A stretch of DNA of 13,886 nt from positions 1-13,886 of the forward strand of contig JAPKYY010000450.1 of assembly GCA_026394095.1 (NCBI GenBank), written 5' to 3'. This DNA is from Acidobacteriota bacterium. Lineage in GTDB: Bacteria; Acidobacteriota; Terriglobia; Bryobacterales; Bryobacteraceae. A model generated the notes under the pieces. The model made no database searches and was not told the origin of the DNA. It saw only the letters and a list, made by a program, of their open reading frames with translations. The translations under genes and the position numbers were made by a program. How positions within the stretch are numbered: position 1 is the first letter of the stretch; each line of letters opens with the position of its first letter. Below are positions 7,186-12,713 of the stretch, in pieces.

Positions 7186-7216
7186 CGCTGCCTATTTTGA
7201 GGTAAGCTTCAGGTGA

Positions 7217-7747
7217 TCAATTGGAGAACGATAGCCAGGCGAGGGCGTAGCGGCGGCCGGCGAAGCGGAGACGGTAGGTGATGGCTCGTTCTTCGTCGTT
7301 TGCGTCGGCTTCGCCCTGATGCCAGAGGATTCCGCGGAGGCGGGCGTTGGGGCCGGCGGCGGCGAGGGCGGCTTTGGTTCGTTCGACTGCGTTGACGTAA
7401 TGCGTGCTGCCGGGGACCCATTCGTGGAGTGCGGAGCCGCCGAAGGCGGCCGGGATCAAACCGACTCGCGTTGCCACTTTCATGTTGATGAGTGTGGTGG
7501 CGAAGCTTCGACCTAAGCCGACACCGGTGCGATCTGGACGATCGAAGTGGATCGGGTCGACGGCTGGGATCCAGGTTTTCTCTTTGCTGAAGGCGAAGAC
7601 GTCTGGAATTGGGGTGCGATCCGCATCGCCAACGACTCCGCGTCCGGCCATATTTGATTGCCCGATGAGCAGGAAAATGTCTACGGGCTGAGCATTAGCC
7701 GCCCAGCAAGCCAATACGATCCATGAAAGCTTTAGCACGCTCTCCAT
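7217..7747 (-). CDS. SASA/SGNH carbohydrate esterase, internally shortened
   Basis: 176-residue exported protein with a signal peptide (about 1-19, cleavage near AANA-Q). It belongs to the sialate O-acetylesterase (SASA) domain family of SGNH hydrolases: GQSNMAGRG carries the nucleophile S31, IPAAFGGSALHEW (99-110) is the oxyanion Gly block, and LWHQGEADAND (141-151) is the Asn/Gln-Gly-Glu block. Family members usually run to about 250-280 residues and end with a motif like HFD..S..EFGRRYA carrying the catalytic Asp/His. Here, about ten residues after the WHQGEAD block, the sequence jumps to FAGRRYALAWL and stops, so the segment with the catalytic Asp/His seems to be missing. It is probably inactive or a decaying gene. 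A longer GTG start at 7780 is possible; ATG 7747 begins the signal peptide. Confidence 0.75.
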   Translation of the reverse strand: MESVLKLSWIVLACWAANAQPVDIFLLIGQSNMAGRGVVGDADRTPIPDVFAFSKEKTWIPAVDPIHFDRPDRTGVGLGRSFATTLINMKVATRVGLIPAAFGGSALHEWVPGSTHYVNAVERTKAALAAAGPNARLRGILWHQGEADANDEERAITYRLRFAGRRYALAWLSFSN

Positions 7748-7775
7748 ACTAAACCCAAAGTGGTGGAAACGCTTT

Positions 7776-7800
7776 CTCACCTCAGGTGCTCAAGTGTGAG
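7776..7800. promoter_or_regulatory. Nested inverted repeats in the divergent spacer
   Basis: Within the 54-bp spacer between the divergent esterase and the small secreted protein gene, CTCAC (7776-7780) and GTGAG (7796-7800) form an inverted repeat. CACCT-C-AGGTG (7778-7788) is a separate, perfect 5-bp-arm palindrome overlapping its left arm. This could be a repressor operator acting on both genes; chance is not excluded. Confidence 0.3.
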
Positions 7801-7801
7801 T

Positions 7802-8074
7802 ATGAAACCGCTAGCAATTCTTGTAGCCCTGACATTCCTGCCCATCGCTCACTCGTCGCAAATTCAGCCGGGAGCACCAAGTTTAGAATTCAGCCAGATC
7901 TGGAACGTGCTGACGAATTCCTTTGCTCAAGACCCCATCTATCAATGGAGAGACGCTCGGGTATTCGAGTTGGACAACGAGCGGGGGGCTTCGCAAATCA
8001 ACATGGTGGGCAAGACCCAGCTGGTTAGTCTGCGAGTTGTGCTCCCGGCAGGATTTGAGTATGACCCGAACTAG
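7802..8074 (+). CDS. Small secreted protein of unknown function
   Basis: 90-residue protein that I do not recognise. It starts with a good signal peptide (MKPLAILVALTFLPIAHSS, cleavage near residue 18-19). The mature part of about 70 residues is mixed polar and hydrophobic, with no Cys, and ends abruptly after a beta-strand-like stretch (TQLVSLRVVLPAGFEYDPN). That ending reads like the interior of a longer domain, so the gene may be a truncated remnant. The ATG at 7802 is chosen because it begins the signal peptide; GTGAG just upstream is a poor ribosome binding site. It is divergent from the shortened esterase, and its TAG stop overlaps the stop of the convergent TIM-barrel gene inside a CTAG. 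The coding potential is moderate. Confidence 0.55.
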   Translation: MKPLAILVALTFLPIAHSSQIQPGAPSLEFSQIWNVLTNSFAQDPIYQWRDARVFELDNERGASQINMVGKTQLVSLRVVLPAGFEYDPN

Positions 8075-8829
8075 GTGCGGTTGAGTTCGCGCCACATGGC
8101 GGAGTACCAGCGGAGGAAGCGCTCTGGCTCTTTGCTTTCGGTGGCTTCGCAGAGGGTGTAGCGCTCGTACTTCATGTCTCGCAGGAGCCAGAAGAGTTCG
8201 CGGTAGGGGTATGGGCCGGCGAGTTCGTTGATGTGGACGTTCTTGATCCAGGGCTTGAGGAGTTCAAAGCTTGGCTTGATGCTGTTGCCAACGAGATCTG
8301 TCGGGTTTGAGTTCCAGCAGAGGCCGACCTGTTGGTGTTTGGTGGCCTTCATTATGGCGGCACTGATGGGAGGGTTTTGAGTGATCTTGCCGTGGACTTC
8401 AACCCAAATTTCCACACCGTGACCGGAGCCGTAGTCGCCCAGTTCTTTCAGGCACTCGGCGATGCGGCCGATGGTGGTTGCTTCGGGTACACCCTCGGGC
8501 ATGCCGTTCGGACGGACCTTGACGCCCCAGGCGCCGGTGTCGTGGGCGAGGTCGATGAATTTCTTTGCGTCGTCGACATTCTTGCGGCGGACAGCTTCAT
8601 CTGGTGATTGAAATTCAGCGGTGGAACCGTAACTTAACAAACGGATTTTCGATTTTGAGAACTTGGCAGCGACGGCCAGGCGTTCGTCTTTGCTGAGCGT
8701 GGGTTCGACGCCATGCTTGTGTTGCGTTCTCAGCTCGACGGCCTCGAAACCGGTGGCTTCGAGGTTCTTAATAATCGTGTCGAGGTCCCAATCCTTCAGG
8801 ATGTTGTAGGTGACAGCCCCAAGTTTCAT
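8071..8829 (-). CDS. Sugar phosphate isomerase/epimerase-like TIM-barrel protein
   Basis: 252-residue cytosolic protein of the xylose isomerase-like TIM-barrel superfamily (AP endonuclease 2 family). Strand ends visible include GFEAVELR (28-34), IRLLSYGS (62-69), WGVKVR (101-106), IWVEVHG (141-147), VGLCWNSN (168-175), IKNVHINE (195-202) and TLCEATES (225-232). The likely metal ligands are E144, H199 and E228, with N173 at the fourth position where relatives often carry Asp. The substrate is unknown; relatives act on sugars, inositols or hydroxypyruvate. There is no signal peptide, unlike many acidobacterial paralogues. Its ATG overlaps the TGA of the upstream aminotransferase gene (ATGA), so the two are probably translationally coupled and functionally linked. 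The stop shares a CTAG with the convergent small secreted protein gene. Confidence 0.85.
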   Translation of the reverse strand: MKLGAVTYNILKDWDLDTIIKNLEATGFEAVELRTQHKHGVEPTLSKDERLAVAAKFSKSKIRLLSYGSTAEFQSPDEAVRRKNVDDAKKFIDLAHDTGAWGVKVRPNGMPEGVPEATTIGRIAECLKELGDYGSGHGVEIWVEVHGKITQNPPISAAIMKATKHQQVGLCWNSNPTDLVGNSIKPSFELLKPWIKNVHINELAGPYPYRELFWLLRDMKYERYTLCEATESKEPERFLRWYSAMWRELNRT

Positions 8830-9962
8830 ATTGCCTTCAAGCTATCACGAACCAGGTCAATTACAGCATCCATCTCTTCAAGTTCGAGATAAAAATGCGG
8901 GGAGAAGCGTACCCAGCCCTGCCTTGGGGCGGAGAGGATCTTGCGAGCCTTGAGTTCTGCGTGCAAACGGTTGGAATCGACGCCTGCTTTGCGGAAGCTG
9001 AGGATGCCGGAGCCGATTTTGTCATCGCGATCGAGCATCAATTCGCAGTCGAGATTGCGCAGGCCGGATTCGAGGCGACCGGCCAAGCCCATGACTCGCT
9101 GGGCTAGGTTATCGATTCCGAAGTCGTTCAGTAGCTTCATTGAGGCACGCAGGCCAAAGCTGCCTGAGACGTTGAGAGTGCCGGGCTCGTAGCGGCCAGC
9201 ATCGGTTCGAAGGCTCATGTCGCGGCTGGAATAGTCGGCCCAGTTCTTTACAGTAGTCCATCCAAATTCGACTGGAAAGATTTGATCCTGAACGACTTGA
9301 TCGACATAGAGAACGCCCCAGCCTTCTGGACCGAGCAGCCATTTGTGGCCGTCTGCGGCGAGGGCGTGGATGCCGCAGGCTTTTACGTCGAGAGGGAAGG
9401 CCCCGAGGCCCTGGATGGCGTCGACGAAATAGAAGACGTTGTGGCGTTTGCAGATATCACCAATTGCTTTAAGATCTACCCGGAAGCCACTGAGGTAATT
9501 GACCCAACTGATTGCAAGCAGTTTTGCACCGCGGCAGGCTTCTTCTACCTTTTCGAGCGGGTCATAAAGACTGAGCCAGCGGACGACGCAACCTTCTCGT
9601 TCTTCCAAGAGCTTCCAGCAGTAGTAGTTAGCGGGAAATTCCTCACGGAAGGCAACCACGACGTCGCCGGGCTTCCAGGTGAGCCCCATCTGGATGGTGG
9701 CGATGCCTTCGCTGGTGTTTTTGACCATAGCGACTTCACCGGTGTGGCAGCCGATCATGCGGCTGAGTTCGGTGCGCACGCCTTCGCAGGCAGCCATCCA
9801 TTCGGGGTAGTGGAAGCTTCCCCAGTTCATGGCGTCATCGGCGTACCAACGCATGGCATCGGCGACGGGCCTGGGGAGGGGTGAGACAGCGGCGTGGTTG
9901 AGGTAGTGCAGATTCGTGCAAACAGGAAAATCATGTCGATCTGGACGCAATTCGAAACTCAT
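8826..9962 (-). CDS. Class V PLP-dependent aminotransferase (cysteine desulfurase/isopenicillin N epimerase-like)
   Basis: 378-residue cytosolic fold-type I PLP enzyme. The N-terminal LNHAAVSPLP (21-30) is the usual opening of the family. KNTSEGIATI (81-90) holds the phosphate-binding Thr/Ser, WVNYLSGFRVDL (153-164) and FVDAIQGLG (179-187; D181 pairs with the pyridine nitrogen, Q184 with O3') follow, and DGHKWLLGPEG (204-214) carries the Schiff-base Lys, K207. No conserved catalytic Cys loop of the SufS/IscS type is obvious, so desulfurase activity is uncertain; epimerase, lyase or kynureninase-like reactions are alternatives. The start is either ATG 9962 or GTG 9971, three codons earlier; a GGAAAGA sits too close to the ATG to decide. 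The gene overlaps the TIM-barrel gene by ATGA and shares a divergent promoter region with the M48 protease gene. Confidence 0.9.
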   Translation of the reverse strand: MSFELRPDRHDFPVCTNLHYLNHAAVSPLPRPVADAMRWYADDAMNWGSFHYPEWMAACEGVRTELSRMIGCHTGEVAMVKNTSEGIATIQMGLTWKPGDVVVAFREEFPANYYCWKLLEEREGCVVRWLSLYDPLEKVEEACRGAKLLAISWVNYLSGFRVDLKAIGDICKRHNVFYFVDAIQGLGAFPLDVKACGIHALAADGHKWLLGPEGWGVLYVDQVVQDQIFPVEFGWTTVKNWADYSSRDMSLRTDAGRYEPGTLNVSGSFGLRASMKLLNDFGIDNLAQRVMGLAGRLESGLRNLDCELMLDRDDKIGSGILSFRKAGVDSNRLHAELKARKILSAPRQGWVRFSPHFYLELEEMDAVIDLVRDSLKAI

Positions 9963-9976
9963 TCTTTCCACGATAC

Positions 9977-9984
9977 GTTATAAG
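9977..9984. promoter_or_regulatory. Shared divergent -10 region (palindromic TTATAA)
   Basis: TTATAA at 9978-9983 is palindromic. It yields TATAAG (9979-9984) reading toward the M48 gene and TATAAC (9982-9977) reading toward the aminotransferase gene. The forward transcript would have a leader of about 28 nt with a good ribosome binding site; the reverse one would start about 8 nt before the ATG at 9962. No good -35 is visible on either strand. Confidence 0.45.
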
Positions 9985-10002
9985 CTGTAGACAGGTAGAT
10001 CC

Positions 10003-10007
10003 GGAGG
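10003..10007 (+). promoter_or_regulatory. Ribosome binding site of the M48 gene
   Basis: GGAGG, 11 nt before the ATG at 10019. It is the strongest Shine-Dalgarno sequence in the window and fixes this start. Confidence 0.7.
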
Positions 10008-10018
10008 CAATTCGCCAC

Positions 10019-11092
10019 ATGAAGATTCTCTCAACGCTCGTGCTCTCTCTCGGCCTCGCCATCGCGCAGGAAGACACCGAAACCAAGGACCCCAAAGCCA
10101 AGGCTGGAGCCAAACCTGCCGAAAAGGAAAAGAAGGAAGAGAAGAAAAAGACCAGCAAGAAGAATCCGGATGACATCGGCGAACGCGATGTGTCGAAGGG
10201 TGTCAATTTCTACTCGCTTGAGAAGGAGATTGCACTGGGTAAAGGGTTGGCTCAGGATATCGAGCGATCGGCGAAGATTGTCGATGATCCGGTTGTGGCA
10301 GAGTACATCAATCGTGTGGGGCAGAACCTGGTGCGCAACTCGGACGCCAAGGTTCCTTTTACGATCAAGGTGGTTGACTCTGAAGAGATCAACGCATTTG
10401 CATTGCCTGGCGGCTTCTTCTTTATCAACTCAGGCCTGATTCTGGCTGCGGATACCGAAGCCGAACTGGCTGGTGTGATGGGGCACGAAATCGCGCACAT
10501 CGCTGCTCGTCACGGCACACGCGGTGCGACTCGCGGACAGATCGCCAACCTGGCGACGATCCCGCTGATCTTCATGGGTGGCTGGGCTGGATTTGGAATC
10601 CGGCAAGCGGCGCAGGTTGCGATCCCCGTAGGCTTTCTGATGTTCAGCCGAGGCTTTGAGCGGGAAGCGGATTTGCTGGGACTGCAGTACATGTACAAGG
10701 CTGGCTATGATCCCGGTGCGTTTATCGACTTTTTTGAAAAGCTGCAATCGAAAGAAAAGCGCAAGCCGGGTACGCTGGCGAAGGTGTTCTCGTCGCATCC
10801 TCCGACGGACGACCGTGTGACTGCAGCGCAGAAGAACATTCAGGAATTGCTGAAAGAGAAGCCTGAGTATGTTGTGACCACGAGTGAGTTTCAGGACGTG
10901 AAGGCACGGCTGAGTGCGATGCACAATCGCCGCAAGCTGGACCCGCAGGATCCGAACCGTCCGCGGTTGCGTCGCAAGCCAGGTGATGGCACTTCTACCG
11001 TCGAGGATGAAGACGGCAAGAAGACCAAGACCGACGAAGACGAGCGGCCGACGCTGAAACGCCGCCCGACTGAGAAAGAAAACCCCAACTAA
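10019..11092 (+). CDS. M48-family zinc metalloprotease, periplasmic (BepA/LoiP-like)
   Basis: 357-residue exported protease. After a signal peptide (1-16, cleavage near AIA-Q) comes a Lys/Glu-rich low-complexity segment (about 18-50). The peptidase domain (about 65-280) includes the pre-catalytic INAFALPGGFFFINSGL (124-140), the zinc motif HEIAH (H156, E157, H160), the third ligand in EREAD (E214) and the HPPTDDR motif (260-266) typical of the BepA/YfgC and LoiP branch. The middle hydrophobic stretch (about 178-210) lies over the active site in this family. The C-terminal tail (about 303-357) is again highly charged (Arg, Lys, Asp, Glu, Pro). Relatives handle misfolded outer-membrane proteins in the periplasm; that role is inferred. 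It is first in a same-strand run with the RidA-like gene (27 bp) and the PEP-CTERM gene (33 bp). Confidence 0.93.
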   Translation: MKILSTLVLSLGLAIAQEDTETKDPKAKAGAKPAEKEKKEEKKKTSKKNPDDIGERDVSKGVNFYSLEKEIALGKGLAQDIERSAKIVDDPVVAEYINRVGQNLVRNSDAKVPFTIKVVDSEEINAFALPGGFFFINSGLILAADTEAELAGVMGHEIAHIAARHGTRGATRGQIANLATIPLIFMGGWAGFGIRQAAQVAIPVGFLMFSRGFEREADLLGLQYMYKAGYDPGAFIDFFEKLQSKEKRKPGTLAKVFSSHPPTDDRVTAAQKNIQELLKEKPEYVVTTSEFQDVKARLSAMHNRRKLDPQDPNRPRLRRKPGDGTSTVEDEDGKKTKTDEDERPTLKRRPTEKENPN

Positions 11093-11119
11093 GCTCCGGG
11101 TTCGATTAAAGTAGAGAGG

Positions 11120-11884
11120 ATGCGCATAGTCCTACTGGCGATCCTCTCTATTGCTGTTTATGGACAGGAAATTAAGCCCCTCATTCCGACAACCGGCCCG
11201 AAGCCGGTAGGCCCTTATTCTCCAGGGCTTTCATTTGGTGATTTCGTCTTTGTCTCTGGACAAGGTGTGGGTGACGGCTCCGGCAAAAGGCCCAACGACA
11301 CCCGAGGCCAGGCGATCCAGTGTTTGAACAATGTACGCAATATCTTGCGCCTTGGGCAAATGGATGTGGCCAATATCTTTTCTCTTCAGATCTACCTTAC
11401 CGATAAGGCGCAGGAGCCGATTGTCGAGCAGGTATTGAAAGACACGTTCTCGGGCAAGATTCCGCCACGCACGACACTGTTTGTGCCGAAGCTGCCGGTT
11501 GAAACGCCGATCGAGATTACGGCCTTCGCAAACAAGTCAAAGCAAACCGGGGACATTGAAGCTGCGGCTCTTGATCGTCCTGCGGGGTGCAAGGCGCTGA
11601 AGCAGTTTATTCAATGTGGCGTGGAAGTAGCTGCAGGCGGGGCAGATATAGAACAGCAGACGGCGTCGGTGCTTGGGGCGCTCGATGCGCGTTTGAAAAT
11701 TCTAGGCAGCTCAATTACGAAGGTAGTTGCGACAAATGTTTATTTGGCTGATATGACGGAGTTCTCGAAGATGAACGCGGCTTACGCGAGCTTCTTTTTG
11801 TTGCGTGCGCCGACGAGGTCTACGGTGCAGCCGTTTGCGCTGCCGCGCGGGCGGGTGGCTATTTCTGTTGTTGCGGTGAAATGA
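11120..11884 (+). CDS. Exported tandem RidA/YjgF-like protein
   Basis: 254-residue protein with a short signal-like N-terminus (MRIVLLAILSIAVYGQ) and two RidA-type domains. Domain 1 (about 25-138) is well preserved: GPYSPGLSFGDFVFVSGQ (31-48), the IPPRTT Arg (R117) and the strand IEITAFA with E132, matching the Arg/Glu pair of active imine/enamine deaminases. Domain 2 (about 155-253) keeps the helix and NVYLADMTEF (206-215) and R233 (PTRST), but lacks the GPYS/VSGQ opening. It also has VAISVVA (246-252) in place of VEIEAIA, so the key Glu is lost. This looks like a duplication with one degenerate copy acting structurally. Single-domain RidA proteins are cytosolic, so the export signal is notable. 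AGAGAGG abuts the ATG, too close for normal spacing; TAAAGT lies 7 nt upstream, as in a leaderless start. Confidence 0.85.
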   Translation: MRIVLLAILSIAVYGQEIKPLIPTTGPKPVGPYSPGLSFGDFVFVSGQGVGDGSGKRPNDTRGQAIQCLNNVRNILRLGQMDVANIFSLQIYLTDKAQEPIVEQVLKDTFSGKIPPRTTLFVPKLPVETPIEITAFANKSKQTGDIEAAALDRPAGCKALKQFIQCGVEVAAGGADIEQQTASVLGALDARLKILGSSITKVVATNVYLADMTEFSKMNAAYASFFLLRAPTRSTVQPFALPRGRVAISVVAVK

Positions 11885-11917
11885 GCTCTTCTTCGACTTG
11901 TTTCCGTTTGTACGGGT

Positions 11918-12646
11918 ATGAAGCAATTTCCCGTTCTCGTTCTTATGGCAGTGGCGGCCTTAGCCCGCGTTGAAGCTGCACCGATTTTTGGATCACCAAC
12001 CAGCTCGGGAACTTATTCCTGCGATGGTCAACCTACAGAGACTTCGCCAACTGTCGCCGGTACTACCGTAAACAATGGGAAGGCAATCACATTGTCAGGA
12101 TCGGGATCGGTGTCCGGCGTTGGCGAGCAGTGCATCTCGTTCACCTGGACTGGGGCTATGTCTGGTGCTCTTGAAGCCAACAACTCAATCCCACTTGCCT
12201 GGGATTTCACAGTTACAGCCGACGGAGACATTGCCAGCGGAATCGAAGCACCTAGCCCGTTTTTCTTTGAAGGCAATCCTTATTGGTCTTTCGATGGAAC
12301 CTCCCTCAATTTCGAAACTTACCTGGATGGGAGCTCGAATATTGGCGGTCAGGGCATTGGATCCAAAGGCGGTGCCGGTACACAGACGCTGAATACGATC
12401 TGGCAGTTTTCAACACCGCCCGCCGGAGTTGGAAAAGCTTTCACCTTCTACACAGTCAATTTTCGTGTGAGTGCATTATTCGGCGCGAATGGCGGCACGT
12501 TGTCGGTAGATATTCCTGCGGGAACTTCGATCGACTTCGGCCCGTTGACCGATACGAACCCCAATCCGGCCGTGCCTGAACCGGCAACCATGCTAATACT
12601 TCCCGCCGGCATAGCTGGAATCCTGCTGTTGCGCAAACGAATCTAG
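11918..12646 (+). CDS. PEP-CTERM exosortase substrate, surface/extracellular protein
   Basis: 242-residue exported protein with a signal peptide (1-20, cleavage near VEA-A) and a classic C-terminal PEP-CTERM sorting tail: VPEPAT (219-224), a hydrophobic helix (about 225-238) and the basic end RKRI. Exosortase is expected to process this tail, tying the protein to exopolysaccharide-linked surface assembly; no exosortase gene is in the window. The mature region is Gly/Ser/Thr-rich and beta-strand-like, with only two cysteines (C35, C72) that could form a disulfide. I recognise no enzymatic domain. The ATG at 11918 begins the signal peptide; no strong ribosome binding site is present. It follows the RidA-like gene by 33 bp on the same strand and converges with the cytochrome gene, from which it is separated by a terminator. 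Confidence 0.9.
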   Translation: MKQFPVLVLMAVAALARVEAAPIFGSPTSSGTYSCDGQPTETSPTVAGTTVNNGKAITLSGSGSVSGVGEQCISFTWTGAMSGALEANNSIPLAWDFTVTADGDIASGIEAPSPFFFEGNPYWSFDGTSLNFETYLDGSSNIGGQGIGSKGGAGTQTLNTIWQFSTPPAGVGKAFTFYTVNFRVSALFGANGGTLSVDIPAGTSIDFGPLTDTNPNPAVPEPATMLILPAGIAGILLLRKRI

Positions 12647-12651
12647 GTAGC

Positions 12652-12697
12652 AAAAAAAGGGCCGGCTTCCCTCCCCTCCGGGTGAGGAAACCGACCC
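12652..12697 (-). terminator. Rho-independent terminator of the cytochrome gene
   Basis: Arms 12684-12697 and 12659-12672 pair over about 14 bp, with two G-U pairs and one unpaired base, around a loop of about 11 nt. Read on the minus strand, the hairpin is followed by seven T (12658-12652). It starts 16 nt after the stop at 12714. The opposite orientation has only TT after the stem, so it mainly ends the minus-strand gene; the hairpin may still slow read-through from the PEP-CTERM gene. Confidence 0.85.
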
Positions 12698-12713
12698 TTG
12701 CGAGTGACCGCGT

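Noticed and set aside
9282..9884. A 200-codon plus-strand frame opposite the aminotransferase gene
   Set aside because: It is a shadow of the strongly supported PLP enzyme on the other strand, and has no start signal or domain of its own.
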